Positions 34,223 through 43,239 are shown, counted from the first letter of the stretch. The stretch is 64,000 nt of DNA from JAYSYM01 sp964543475 (GCA_964543475.1 CAZIYJ010000001.1:806001-870000); one strand, 5' to 3'. Numbers and translations are program-made. The notes: generated by a model not told the origin, from the sequence alone.

Positions 34223-35725
34223 TTATCGAGCCATCAAGTTTGCAGCATTAAGCTTCGCGCCTGAAACTACTTTGCCAGTCAAAGTGTTGATTGGCACAGC
34301 TGATGTCATGATCGCTTCTTTAACTTCGCGCCATGTAGCAGTTGGGTGTTTAGCCCAGTAAAGAGCTGCAGCTCCTGCAACGTGTGGAGTTGCCATCGAA
34401 GTTCCGTCCCAAGTTGCTTTGATTCCGAGGAAATCAAGCAAAGTGTCGTCGTACTTGCTCGCTTGAGTCACAGTCGAGAATACCATTACGCCAGGCGCTC
34501 CGATATCAACTGACTTTGCTCCCCAGTTAGAGAACTTGCCAAGATTGTTTGATGAATCAAGAGCGGCAACGCTGATGATGCTTTCATGCGGGTAGCTTGA
34601 AGGAACGGCTGCTTTTGATGCGTTGTCGTCGTTGCTGTAACCGATTCCAGTTTGTGGATCGCCGTTACCAGCTGCTGCGATGAACAGTGCGCCAGCGTCT
34701 TCTGACATTTGAATTGCATCACGAAGAGCTTTGTTTCCGGCTGCGTCGCTTGGATCTTCACCAATTGAACCCCAAGAGTTCGAAAGGATTTTTGCGCCAT
34801 TGTTGAGAGCGTATGCAATTGCTTTGATCGCGTCTGCAGTTGTTCCCGAGTTAGCGCCGATGAAACGAAGTGCCATAATTTTAGCTTCTGGAGCTACGCC
34901 AGAGATACCTTTGCCGTTGCTGCCTCGAGCTGCAACGTTACCAGCACAGTGTGTACCGTGACCTGGGTTTGCACCCTTAAGAACGATGTCGATAATTGAT
35001 CCAGCCAAATCAAATGGCTTGTTGTCGTTATCAACCATGTCCCAACCGACGATGTCGTCTACGTAACCGTTTTTGTCGTCATCGATTTTATTGTCTGGGA
35101 TTTCACCAGCATTGCGCCACATGTTCTCAACAAGGTCTTCGTGAGTGTAATCAACGCCAGTGTCGATAACTGCCACGATCACATCTTTGCCGCGACCAAT
35201 ATTGTGTGCAGCAACTGTCCCGATATCTTTCATGCCCCACTGTTTATCAAATAGTGGATCAGCCGCTACCGATGAAGTCGATGTTCCAACATTGCTTGGA
35301 ATTGCAGGATTGTCTGGGCGAACAGACATGTCTGGCATGCCTTCGAATACGCTCGGGTTTTTTGCCAACATTGCTTTTGCTTTAGCGCGAATCTGCTGAA
35401 GAGACGGGCTAACATAAGGAGCAAGCTTATAGTTAGGCTGAACATATTCAACGTTCGGGTTGTTAGCGATGTTCGCCATGCTGAACGCTGCAGTGCTTGG
35501 AGTTTGAACGCGAGCCCAAGTTCCAACACCGAGTGCTTCGATCTGTGCGCCAGAACTAAAAGTCACTGTGCGAGTGAAAGCGCTAAGAGCTGCGTGATTT
35601 TTAAATTTCACGAGTAAGTCTTGTCGCTGGTTTGCTGTCGCGCTGCTAGTTTGTGCAGCATTTGCGAAGCCCGAAATCGTAGTTAGTGCCGCTGTAACGA
35701 CCGCGACTATCAAACTTTTCTTCAT
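34223..35725 (-). CDS. Secreted subtilisin-like serine protease (S8) with propeptide
   Basis: A 500-residue preproprotease. Signal peptide MKKSLIVAVVTAALTTISGF to ANA; I9-type inhibitor propeptide to about residue 105 (DLLVKFKNHAALSAF, VEYVQPNYKLAPY). The catalytic domain carries D188 (VIDTGVDYTHED), H256 (GHGTHCAG), oxyanion N354 (AAAGNGD) and S443 (GTSMATPHVAGAAAL). The Asp-rich loop DNKIDDDKNGYVDD is a probable calcium site. The start at 35725 has GGAGG upstream. Likely an extracellular or periplasmic protease; in a predator it could serve prey digestion, but that is inference. Confidence 0.93.
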   Translation of the reverse strand: MKKSLIVAVVTAALTTISGFANAAQTSSATANQRQDLLVKFKNHAALSAFTRTVTFSSGAQIEALGVGTWARVQTPSTAAFSMANIANNPNVEYVQPNYKLAPYVSPSLQQIRAKAKAMLAKNPSVFEGMPDMSVRPDNPAIPSNVGTSTSSVAADPLFDKQWGMKDIGTVAAHNIGRGKDVIVAVIDTGVDYTHEDLVENMWRNAGEIPDNKIDDDKNGYVDDIVGWDMVDNDNKPFDLAGSIIDIVLKGANPGHGTHCAGNVAARGSNGKGISGVAPEAKIMALRFIGANSGTTADAIKAIAYALNNGAKILSNSWGSIGEDPSDAAGNKALRDAIQMSEDAGALFIAAAGNGDPQTGIGYSNDDNASKAAVPSSYPHESIISVAALDSSNNLGKFSNWGAKSVDIGAPGVMVFSTVTQASKYDDTLLDFLGIKATWDGTSMATPHVAGAAALYWAKHPTATWREVKEAIMTSAVPINTLTGKVVSGAKLNAANLMAR

Positions 35726-36023
35726 GGGGTCCCCTCCGTTGGCCAATGTTTATTGAGCCAATTTGTTAAGCCAAGTTGTAGATTCAAAAGATCCTGAACC
35801 ACTTATCGTTCACCGTCCGTGATCAACTTTCAGTGGTCTAGTTCCAAATTGGGTCTAAGTGTAGACACCGTTAGAGTAATGATTCAAAGACAAAGTTGAG
35901 GAAAGGCTCCGCTTAAGCGTCGCGTCTGAAATCGGCTTCACGGTTCGGCCAATTGATAAGCAAGTGACAACGAGTTTTCGTTATCATACGAATAAGTACG
36001 ACTACTTAACACAGAGGTTCATA
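35726..36023. promoter_or_regulatory. Divergent promoter region of subtilase and nuo operon
   Basis: About 300 gene-free bases. Notable are CCAAATTGG at 35844-35852, running into GGTCTA-AGTG-TAGACACC (a GTCTA/TAGAC inverted repeat at 35853-35866), and TGATAA...TTATCA (35954-35986) enclosing AACGA/TCGTT just before nuoB. These are candidate operators or mRNA-leader structures; no clear -35/-10 pair was identified. Confidence 0.35.
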
Positions 36024-36608
36024 ATGAATTCGACGACCTCAGCAGCTCCAGGAACTTTATCGGCATCGCCGGTGGCAGCAGCTCGTCAGACTCAAGCTCT
36101 TGACGATGTTTCAAAATCTTTCGCATTCACTACACGTATTGACGACATCATCGCATGGGGACGCAAAAATTCTTTGTGGCCAATGCCGTATGGTACCGCT
36201 TGTTGCGGAATCGAACTGATGTCAGTGATGGGACCTCGCTACGATCTTGCGCGGTTCGGTGCAGAGGTTGTGCGCTTTTCGCCTCGACAAGCAGATTTAC
36301 TATTGGTCGCTGGTACCATTAACGAAAAAATGGCTCCAATTTTGGTTCACATTTATCAACAGATGCTTGAGCCAAAATACGTCATCTCGATGGGAGCATG
36401 TGCAAGCTCTGGCGGTTTCTATCGCGCGTATCACGTGCTTCAAGGAATCGATAAAGTAATTCCAGTTGATGTTTATGTTCCTGGTTGCCCTCCGACTCCA
36501 GAAGCAGTTCTCGACGGAATCATGTCATTACAACGAATGATCTCTACGCACCAACCGCGTCCTTGGAGAGACAACTGGAAGGCTCCGGATTATGCAAAGC
36601 TCGGATAA
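36024..36608 (+). CDS. nuoB: NADH-quinone oxidoreductase subunit B
   Basis: Complex I subunit carrying cluster N2, next to the quinone site. The ligand cysteines are in YGTACCGIELM (tandem CC), SMGACASSGG and VYVPGCPPTPEAVLDG. 194 residues from ATG 36024, which has AGAGG upstream; the longer frame adds 20 residues without family similarity. First gene of nuoB-CD-E-F-G-I; the last 17 bases overlap nuoCD. Confidence 0.95.
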   Translation: MNSTTSAAPGTLSASPVAAARQTQALDDVSKSFAFTTRIDDIIAWGRKNSLWPMPYGTACCGIELMSVMGPRYDLARFGAEVVRFSPRQADLLLVAGTINEKMAPILVHIYQQMLEPKYVISMGACASSGGFYRAYHVLQGIDKVIPVDVYVPGCPPTPEAVLDGIMSLQRMISTHQPRPWRDNWKAPDYAKLG

Positions 36609-38364
36609 AACATTTCCAAATCTAAATACGAAGGCGGGAATTCCTCCTTCGATTCACGCTTCACCAGCTCTCGGCGATGCTCCAGTAAGTTCTGCGCTTG
36701 CAGAAGTAAAAGCAGACTTAGGTTCGCTTGCGGGTAGCGGTTACAAATTTTTGACGACGGCTGCGGGCGACGACACACTCGAAATTCCAAAAGACGACAT
36801 CACGAAAGTACTGACAGTTTTGATGGCTCAGCGCTTTGATTTCATCATGGATATTTGCGGTGCAGATTATCCGGGTCGCGCAAAACGATTCGAAGTCATT
36901 TATTCATTGTTTAGTTCTAAAACTTCTCAGCGATTACGAATCAAGTGCCAAGTCGGAGAGAACGAAACAATTCCTACTGCAATCAATATCTATAAAGGGA
37001 TCGATTGGTTCGAGCGTGAAACTTTCGACATGTACGGAATCAAATTCGAAGGACATCCAAACCTTCGCAAGATTCTCACTCATCACCAGTTCGTAGGTTA
37101 TCCGCTTCGCAAAGATTACGATGCTGACAAACAACAGCACTGTGATTCGGCTTTGCCGATTCACTTTGATTACGATCCGAATTGGGTCGATGATCCTTCT
37201 CGCAACTTAACTCCGATCAACATCGGACCTTCTCACCCAGCAACACACGGTACTTTACGTATCATGGCTGAGCTTGATGGTGAAAAAGTTGTACGTGCTC
37301 AGACTGAGCTCGGATATTTACATCGATGCTTTGAGAAAATGGGTGAGACTCATCCTTATAATCAAGTCGTGCCATATACAGATCGATTGAACTATTGCTC
37401 AGCTCCGATGAATAACGTCGGCTATTGCAAAGCAGTCGAGCGATTAATGGGCGTTGAAATTCCGCCTAAAGCCATGGCGATGCGAATGATCCTCATGGAG
37501 ATTTCGCGCGTGGCTGACCACATCGTATGCCTTGGTGCAAATGGTGTTGATCTTGGCGCTTTGACCGCGTTCTTCCATTTGTTCACTTATCGCGAAAAAG
37601 TTTATTCAATTTTCGAGAAATACTGTGGCGCTCGTTTAACCGTGTCGCTAACTCGTGTTGGTGGAATGCCTTATGAGGCTCCAAAAGGGTGGTACAAAGA
37701 CATCCTTCAATTCGTAAAAGAAATGCGCGTCGGTGTTGATGAGATCGAGCGGTTGTTAACAGGTAACAAAATTTGGATTCAGCGTACTCAAGGTGTTGGC
37801 GCAATCTCTGCTGAAAATGCGATTAAGTGGGGCTACACGGGTCCGCTCTTGCGCGCGGCAGGGGTTCCTCTTGATCTTCGAAAAGCTGCTCCCTACTACT
37901 TATATAAAGACATGGATTTTAAAGTTCCTATCGGAACAACTGGCGATTGCTACGACCGATACTTGGTTCGAGTCGCTGAAATGCGCGAGTCTTTAAATAT
38001 CGTTGAGCAACTTTGCAAAAATATTCCTGAAGGCGATTATACAATTCGTGATCGCAGCATCGTTCTTCCAGAGAAGAAAGATGTTTACGGAAACATCGAA
38101 GGTCTTATGAATCACTTCATGCTTGTGATCAAAGGCCTCAGACCGCCTGTCGGCGATATCTATGATGCAACTGAAGCGGCCAATGGCGAGCTCGGATTCT
38201 ATTTGGTGAGCGATGGCTCAGGAAGACCGTACCGTTTGCATGTTCGTGCGCCTTGCTTTGCGATTTACCAATCCTTCAATGAACAAGTTCAGGGTGGATT
38301 GCTTGCAGATGTAATTTCAGTTTTAGGAAGTATGAATTTAATTGCTGGGGAATTGGATCGATAA
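36592..38364 (+). CDS. nuoC: NADH-quinone oxidoreductase fused subunits C and D
   Basis: A 590-residue fusion. Residues ~45-185 are NuoC (RFDFIMDICGADYPGRAKRF, WFERETFDMYGIKFEGHPNL, GYPLRKDY). From ~205 on it is NuoD (NIGPSHPATHGTLRIMAELD, YLHRCFEKMGETHPYNQVVP, RVGGMPYEAPKGW and the C-terminal GELDR). NuoD contacts N2 and lines the quinone pocket. Fusion of C and D is known from enterobacteria and some other groups. Overlaps nuoB by 17 bases and nuoE by one. Confidence 0.95.
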   Translation: MQSSDKTFPNLNTKAGIPPSIHASPALGDAPVSSALAEVKADLGSLAGSGYKFLTTAAGDDTLEIPKDDITKVLTVLMAQRFDFIMDICGADYPGRAKRFEVIYSLFSSKTSQRLRIKCQVGENETIPTAINIYKGIDWFERETFDMYGIKFEGHPNLRKILTHHQFVGYPLRKDYDADKQQHCDSALPIHFDYDPNWVDDPSRNLTPINIGPSHPATHGTLRIMAELDGEKVVRAQTELGYLHRCFEKMGETHPYNQVVPYTDRLNYCSAPMNNVGYCKAVERLMGVEIPPKAMAMRMILMEISRVADHIVCLGANGVDLGALTAFFHLFTYREKVYSIFEKYCGARLTVSLTRVGGMPYEAPKGWYKDILQFVKEMRVGVDEIERLLTGNKIWIQRTQGVGAISAENAIKWGYTGPLLRAAGVPLDLRKAAPYYLYKDMDFKVPIGTTGDCYDRYLVRVAEMRESLNIVEQLCKNIPEGDYTIRDRSIVLPEKKDVYGNIEGLMNHFMLVIKGLRPPVGDIYDATEAANGELGFYLVSDGSGRPYRLHVRAPCFAIYQSFNEQVQGGLLADVISVLGSMNLIAGELDR

Positions 38365-38849
38365 TGTTTCGACTATCTGATGACGGATTAAAATACGTAA
38401 AGTCTGAGCTGACTCGCTACGAGCAGAAGCAATCGGCGATCATTCGCTGTTTGTATCGTGTTCAAGATGAAAATGGCGGCTGGCTGTCAAAAGAATCAAT
38501 GGCTCACTTATCTGAAGTGATGGATATTCCGGTTGCGCAAATCGAAGAAGTGGCATCGTTCTACACGATGTTTAATCACAAGCCGGTCGGAAAGTTTCAC
38601 GTACAGGTTTGTTGCACACTTTCATGTGCGATGGCCGGTGCGCGTGAGCTCACAGATGCAATGATGAAGGAAGCCGGATGCTCTCGCACTGGCGAGACAA
38701 GCAAAGACGGAAAGTTCACTTTCTCAAAAGTTGAATGTCTTGGCTCTTGCGACACGGCTCCGATGCTTCAGATCAACCGCGACCCATATCTTGAAAATAT
38801 TACGACTGAATCTGCGATGAAATTAGTGCGCGATTTAAGGACCAAATAA
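38364..38849 (+). CDS. nuoE: NADH-quinone oxidoreductase subunit E
   Basis: Thioredoxin-fold subunit that binds the [2Fe-2S] cluster N1a in the NADH-oxidising part of complex I. Ligands are visible as VCCTLSCAMAG and VECLGSCDTAPM, about 40 residues apart. The N-terminal helical part AIIRCLYRVQDENGGWLSKE and VEEVASFYTMF are standard. 161 residues. One-base overlaps on both sides (TAATG) indicate coupled translation. Confidence 0.95.
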   Translation: MFRLSDDGLKYVKSELTRYEQKQSAIIRCLYRVQDENGGWLSKESMAHLSEVMDIPVAQIEEVASFYTMFNHKPVGKFHVQVCCTLSCAMAGARELTDAMMKEAGCSRTGETSKDGKFTFSKVECLGSCDTAPMLQINRDPYLENITTESAMKLVRDLRTK

Positions 38850-40138
38850 TGGCTGAAGCAAAAGTACTTTCAGAACATTACGATAAAAAAGAATATCGCT
38901 CGCTCGAGGGCTACAAAAGTCTTGGCGGCTATAAAGTATTAGAAAAAGCGCTCAAGATGGATCGCACTGAGATCGTTAATATGGTGAAGGCGTCTGGCCT
39001 TCGCGGTCGCGGTGGAGCAGGTTTCCCGACGGGAATGAAGTGGAGCTTCTTACCTAATAATGGCGAGCCAAGATATTTACTTTGTAACGCCGATGAATCA
39101 GAGCCTGGAACTTTCAAAGATCGCAAGATGATGGAGCGTGCTCCTCATCAATTGATTGAAGGCATGATCATCTCGGCTTACGCCACAGGTGCAAAGAAAG
39201 CTTACATCTATATTCGTGGCGAGTTTACTGGCCCTGCGATGATTTTAGAGCAAGCGATCCGCGAAGCTAAAGAAGCTGGTTACCTTGGTAAAAATATTCT
39301 AGGTACCGGAGTTGAAGTTGAGCTGGATCTGTTCTTAGGAGCTGGGGCCTACATTTGCGGTGAAGAGACAGGTTTGATTTCTTCTCTTGAGGGTTACAAA
39401 GGTCAGCCAAAGCTAAAGCCGCCTTTCCCTGCAGTTCAAGGGTACCTTCGCAAACCAACGATTGTTAATAACGTCGAGACACTTGCTGCAGTCACTTACA
39501 TTCTTCGCGATGGCGTTGAAGCCTACCGCAAATACGGCACAGAGAAATCTGCTGGGACAAAACTTTTTTCGGTCAGCGGAAATGTGAATAAGCCAGGCGT
39601 TTACGAAGTTCCACTCGGTTACCCGATGATGGATTTCATTAACAATGAATGCGGCGGTTTAAAACCTGGCCGCAAACTTAAAGCGGTTATTCCGGGCGGA
39701 TCATCTTGTCCAGTTATGACAGCCGAAGAGGCTGGAAAAGCAAACTTGGATTACGAAAGCCTCGCTGGCCTTAAGACAATGCTAGGTTCTGGCGGAATGA
39801 TTGTGATCGATGACTCAAATTGCATGGTAGATCTCATGCAAACAATCACTCATTTCTATCATCATGAATCATGTGGCCAATGTACTCCGTGCCGTGAAGG
39901 TACAGGTTGGTTAAACAAGATTGTTCACTCAATTATCAGCGGTCACGCAAAAGAAAGCGACGTTGCTCTATTGGCAACTGTTGCAGACAACATGATGGGC
40001 CGAACAATTTGTGCGCTTTCAGATGCGGCGGCAATGCCAGTCGCGAGTTTCATTTTAAAATTCAGAGACGAATTTGAGTACTTCATCCGTGAAGGAAAAT
40101 CGAAAGTAAAAGGACAGGTCTATGGCAGCGGACACTAA
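38849..40138 (+). CDS. nuoF: NADH-quinone oxidoreductase subunit F
   Basis: The NADH- and FMN-binding subunit, 429 residues. The glycine-rich NADH/FMN loop is GLRGRGGAGFPTGMKW, the second is GAYICGEETGLISSLEG, and the N3 [4Fe-4S] motif is ESCGQCTPCREGTGW with a further cysteine in GRTICALSDAAAMP. Starts with a one-base overlap with nuoE and overlaps nuoG by 17 bases. Confidence 0.95.
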   Translation: MAEAKVLSEHYDKKEYRSLEGYKSLGGYKVLEKALKMDRTEIVNMVKASGLRGRGGAGFPTGMKWSFLPNNGEPRYLLCNADESEPGTFKDRKMMERAPHQLIEGMIISAYATGAKKAYIYIRGEFTGPAMILEQAIREAKEAGYLGKNILGTGVEVELDLFLGAGAYICGEETGLISSLEGYKGQPKLKPPFPAVQGYLRKPTIVNNVETLAAVTYILRDGVEAYRKYGTEKSAGTKLFSVSGNVNKPGVYEVPLGYPMMDFINNECGGLKPGRKLKAVIPGGSSCPVMTAEEAGKANLDYESLAGLKTMLGSGGMIVIDDSNCMVDLMQTITHFYHHESCGQCTPCREGTGWLNKIVHSIISGHAKESDVALLATVADNMMGRTICALSDAAAMPVASFILKFRDEFEYFIREGKSKVKGQVYGSGH

Positions 40139-41732
40139 TCCAGCACCGAACTCGGCTGCGAATCAGCCGGCACCAAAAAAGATTTTCAAGTGCACGATCA
40201 ACGGCGTTGCGGTCGAAGTGACCGAAGGAACTTCGATCATCGAGGCCATGCAAGCCAATCAGCAAGCCATTGCCCATTACTGCTGGCACCCGGGCCTCTC
40301 TGTTGCCGGTGTTTGTCGCCTTTGCGTCGTAGAGATTCAAGGTAATCCGCGCCCTCAAATCGCCTGTAACACGATGGTCACTGATGGAATGGTCGTGAAC
40401 AATACAAGCGACAAAGTAAAAGACGCCGTAAAGTGGGGATTAGATTTCCACTTAATTAATCACCCACTTGATTGTCCTATCTGTGACCAAGCGGGCGAGT
40501 GTGGTCTTCAAGATCAGTATATGGCCTACGGCAAATACGATCCCGAAATGCACGAGGCGAAAGTTAAAAAACATAAAGTTCAAGATATCGGCCCACGAGT
40601 GGTTCTTGATAGCGAACGTTGTATTCTTTGTTCGCGTTGTGTTCGATTCACTGACGAAGTGAGCAAGACTCACGAGTTAGGAATTTTCAATCGCGGAGAT
40701 CGTGCAGAGATCGGCATCGTAGAAGGTCGCAAGCTTGATAATAATTATTCAATGAACACAGTTGATATTTGCCCAGTGGGAGCACTCACAAGCAAAGACT
40801 TTAGATTCCGTCAGCGCGTTTGGTTTTTAAAAGAAGCCGACTCGATCTGCACGGGTTGTTCAACCGGCTGCAATGTGAAAGTACATTACAACCGCGAAGG
40901 TATTTTCCGAATTAAACCTAAGTTCAATGCAGAAATTAATTCGTACTGGATGTGCGACGTCGGCCGTGACAGCTATAAATTCTTAAATCGCGAATATCGT
41001 TTGCTCGATGCTCAAGTTAATCGTGACGGACGATCTGAATATATTCTACCTGAAACTCTTGCTCGCAAAGTCGGTGAAAGCCTTCGCACTGCAGGTGGAG
41101 CAGTAGCACTTGTTTTGACGGGTCAGCATTCAAATGAAGAATATGAAGCGATCATCGGTCTCTTCCAAAAAGACCTCGGCAGCACTCGCATCTACCACTG
41201 GGTGAATAACACTGAGGAAATGGAGAAGTTTGACGGACTTTTATATCGCGGTGATAAAAATCCAAACACTCGCGGCCTTCAAGGCGTCATGAAGAAGTTT
41301 GGTGTGAGCACTGACATGAAACAACTGGCTGCCGACATTGCAAGCGGAGCTATTCAAACAGTTGTTGTTGCAGGTCCAGAAAATCAATCTGTGTTTCCGG
41401 ACATGCCGACTCGATTGAACGAGTGGACTCGAGCACGCAATCTTGTTTGGTTAACTGCCTGCAAGAATGAGTTGCTTGAGCGCGCTGCCAACATCACATT
41501 GATTCCGCTCAAGACTTACTTTGAGAAGCAAGGCACTTACGTGAACTTTAAAGGTATCGCTCAAACTGTGAAGCCCGGAGCTGTGACAGTTCCGAATGCT
41601 TTAAGCTTAGAGCAAGTTGCAAATCTCTTTGCAGGTCGTGAGCTCGACACGCGCGATATCGAACTTGATACTTATTTACTCCACACTGGCGCCGTTCGTA
41701 ACGAAGCTGAGATGGTGAGAGGGGCTTTATGA
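40122..41732 (+). CDS. nuoG: NADH-quinone oxidoreductase subunit G
   Basis: Electron-wire subunit of 536 residues, short for the family because the C-terminal molybdopterin-like part is reduced. Visible clusters are N1b (HYCWHPG, VCRLCVVE, IACNT), N5 with its histidine ligand (HPLDCPICDQAGECGLQD) and N4 (CILCSRCVRF, DICPVGAL). The extra N7 site (CTGCSTGCNV and YWMCDVG), which many organisms have lost, is also present. ATG 40122 lies inside nuoF (17-base overlap), with AGGACAGG upstream. ATGA overlap with nuoI. Confidence 0.93.
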   Translation: MAADTNPAPNSAANQPAPKKIFKCTINGVAVEVTEGTSIIEAMQANQQAIAHYCWHPGLSVAGVCRLCVVEIQGNPRPQIACNTMVTDGMVVNNTSDKVKDAVKWGLDFHLINHPLDCPICDQAGECGLQDQYMAYGKYDPEMHEAKVKKHKVQDIGPRVVLDSERCILCSRCVRFTDEVSKTHELGIFNRGDRAEIGIVEGRKLDNNYSMNTVDICPVGALTSKDFRFRQRVWFLKEADSICTGCSTGCNVKVHYNREGIFRIKPKFNAEINSYWMCDVGRDSYKFLNREYRLLDAQVNRDGRSEYILPETLARKVGESLRTAGGAVALVLTGQHSNEEYEAIIGLFQKDLGSTRIYHWVNNTEEMEKFDGLLYRGDKNPNTRGLQGVMKKFGVSTDMKQLAADIASGAIQTVVVAGPENQSVFPDMPTRLNEWTRARNLVWLTACKNELLERAANITLIPLKTYFEKQGTYVNFKGIAQTVKPGAVTVPNALSLEQVANLFAGRELDTRDIELDTYLLHTGAVRNEAEMVRGAL

Positions 41733-42271
41733 TTAAAAGTAATGAGTTCTACGTAGTTCGAGGACCTCAAGCTAAGAACGTTTGGTATCTACCAGGCATT
41801 TTCTCGGGGATGGGTCTTACTTTCGGTAAGATGATTTCGAACATCTTTAATCAGAAGAAGATGCCGACTTTAAATTACCCTGAGCAAAAGTATGACTACG
41901 GTCCTCGCGCTCGCGGTAACCATGTGTTGACCGTAAAGAAAGATGGATCAATTCGCTGCACAGCTTGCATGTTGTGCGCAACGAACTGCCCAGCAGATTG
42001 CATCAACATCGTCGCAGCAGAACACGAAGATCCTTCAGTAGAAAAATATCCGGTGAAGTATGAAATCGATATGCTTCGTTGTGTATTTTGCGGATTCTGC
42101 GAAGAGGCATGCCCGGTCGATGCGATTCGCATGGGCCCAGAGTGGCAACGCCCAGGTACTCAAGGTACTAACTTCATCTATGATCTAAAGGAACTTGCAT
42201 ACCGCCCATCACTCAAAGGCGGAATCGTTTCTGTCGTCGATGAAAAAGAACGCCACGAAGCCGGCATCTAG
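41729..42271 (+). CDS. nuoI: NADH-quinone oxidoreductase subunit I
   Basis: Ferredoxin-like subunit carrying N6a and N6b. Both [4Fe-4S] motifs are complete: CTACMLCATNCPADC and CVFCGFCEEACPVDAI. 180 residues, overlapping nuoG by four bases. In most operons nuoH lies between G and I; here it does not, and nuoA, H and J-N are absent from the whole window. Confidence 0.95.
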   Translation: MIKSNEFYVVRGPQAKNVWYLPGIFSGMGLTFGKMISNIFNQKKMPTLNYPEQKYDYGPRARGNHVLTVKKDGSIRCTACMLCATNCPADCINIVAAEHEDPSVEKYPVKYEIDMLRCVFCGFCEEACPVDAIRMGPEWQRPGTQGTNFIYDLKELAYRPSLKGGIVSVVDEKERHEAGI

Positions 42272-42288
42272 GCGAGAAGTAATTGAAT

Positions 42289-42594
42289 ATGGATACAGAC
42301 AAGAATCATCAATCTAAAATCTCGGCCGATCTAGCGCTCAATGCTCTGAAAAGGGAAGAAGCACTTTTGTTGGCTGCTAGAGGTAGATCTTTTAATCCTC
42401 AGTTCTGGTCGACATTCTTAATTGGGATTCTTATGATTGGTTTAAGCCTTTGGGGGATGGATCAGTTCACTGCAGGTTTAGGTACCTTGGTTGTCGGAAT
42501 TTTGCTTCTTTCAAACGCGTCACAGATTCGCACGAACTTACGCATCGATGCAGTTGTAGAGCTAATTACAAAGTCGAAAGACAAATCTCTTTAA
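42289..42594 (+). CDS. Small membrane protein after nuoI
   Basis: A 101-residue protein with two hydrophobic segments (FWSTFLIGILMIGLSLWGM and AGLGTLVVGILLLSNASQI) between charged ends. ATG 42289 with GAGAAG nine bases upstream is preferred; TTG 42283 would add two residues. It follows nuoI by 17 bases and may be transcribed with it. It does not resemble NuoA, J or K (no conserved acidic residue inside a helix), so I do not call it a complex I subunit. Confidence 0.65.
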   Translation: MDTDKNHQSKISADLALNALKREEALLLAARGRSFNPQFWSTFLIGILMIGLSLWGMDQFTAGLGTLVVGILLLSNASQIRTNLRIDAVVELITKSKDKSL

Positions 42595-42635
42595 GTGGAT
42601 AAGTTTTTCCGCGCAGCGCGGAAATACAAACTCAG

Positions 42636-42992
42636 CTAGAGGCTCGCCCGAGTCCCTTGATGAAAAACCATTCGCCATGTCTCGCCGTCACGCTTCCAAA
42701 TTGAACTCCTTAGCGCGGTAGTCAAAGAGCCGTCTTCGTTGCGTATTCGAGTTTTGAAGCGAAGCTGAACAATGTTCTTCGCAAGTTCAATTGGTACAAA
42801 GTCGAAGGCTTCACTAGTAAATGGTTTTTCTTGAGAAAGCCGATCTAGAACTGATCGTCGATCATACACTTTGCCCGAAGATCCAAATTCGACGAACGAT
42901 TCATCCAGCAGTTTACCCACAAGGTTGGCGTCTTTGCGTGAAAGTGGGTCCATGAGTTTCTTTTCGAGTTCGATCAGATCTGTGAATTCCAT
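42636..42992 (-). CDS. SnoaL/DUF4440-like small protein (NTF2 fold)
   Basis: A 118-residue protein starting MEFTDLIELEKKLMDPLSRK, with the helix-strand pattern of the NTF2-like superfamily: LVGKLLDESFVEFGSSGKVY, then YDRRSVLDRL, and paired C-terminal strands ending in SIWKRDGETWRMVFHQGT. Members of this fold bind small ligands or act as minor enzymes; nothing here points to a particular ligand. Stands alone, convergent with the small membrane-protein gene. Confidence 0.75.
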   Translation of the reverse strand: MEFTDLIELEKKLMDPLSRKDANLVGKLLDESFVEFGSSGKVYDRRSVLDRLSQEKPFTSEAFDFVPIELAKNIVQLRFKTRIRNEDGSLTTALRSSIWKRDGETWRMVFHQGTRASL

Positions 42993-43036
42993 TTTTCGAT
43001 TCTATTCCAACTTTTTCGCGGCGCCGAGAAAAAGTG

Positions 43037-43108
43037 GTGCTCCTGCGGTTCGCCTACCATGAATCAACCTATCCGAGGTGGGCAGGCCCGACCATGGGAC
43101 AGGAACAC
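43037..43108. other. Inverted-repeat region, possible structured RNA
   Basis: GTGCTCCTG (43037-43045) can pair with CAGGAACAC (43100-43108), one mismatch; CCATG (43057-43061) pairs with CATGG (43093-43097). Inside lie GGGC/GCCC and CCT/AGG. Together they give a branched or asymmetrical stem on either strand. No protein reading is convincing. It lies just 3' of the small peptide gene below and may be its 3' region or a separate RNA. Confidence 0.3.
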
Positions 43109-43133
43109 GTTGGAGATTTTTCGAATCAGGTTA

Positions 43134-43235
43134 TTACATCAGTAGTTCGATGATCTTAAGGCAGAGCCATAAAATCGAAAGAAGCAGTTTAGTAATTTGC
43201 AAGAATCGCCGAAAGGCAACTATTCGGGTTGTCAT
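43134..43235 (-). CDS. 33-residue hydrophobic peptide, unannotated small membrane protein or toxin candidate
   Basis: ATG at 43235, stop TAA at 43134-43136. The peptide starts MTTRIVAFRRFLQITK, continues LLLSILWLCL, and ends KIIELLM: a positive N-terminus followed by one membrane-length helix. A perfect AGGAGG (complement of 43241-43246) lies five bases before the ATG. That ribosome site is the 3' arm of a hairpin with ACCTCCT at 43261-43267, so translation should be off until the hairpin opens. This layout recalls type I toxins and other regulated small membrane peptides; the function is unknown. Too short for routine gene callers. Confidence 0.65.
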   Translation of the reverse strand: MTTRIVAFRRFLQITKLLLSILWLCLKIIELLM

Positions 43236-43239
43236 TCGG

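Noticed and set aside
42289..42594. Missing complex I membrane subunit (NuoA/J/K)
   Set aside because: Two helices but none of the conserved polar residues of those subunits.
43037..43108. Signal recognition particle (4.5S) RNA
   Set aside because: The stem resembles one in outline, but the universal apical loop with GGAAG and AGCA is absent.
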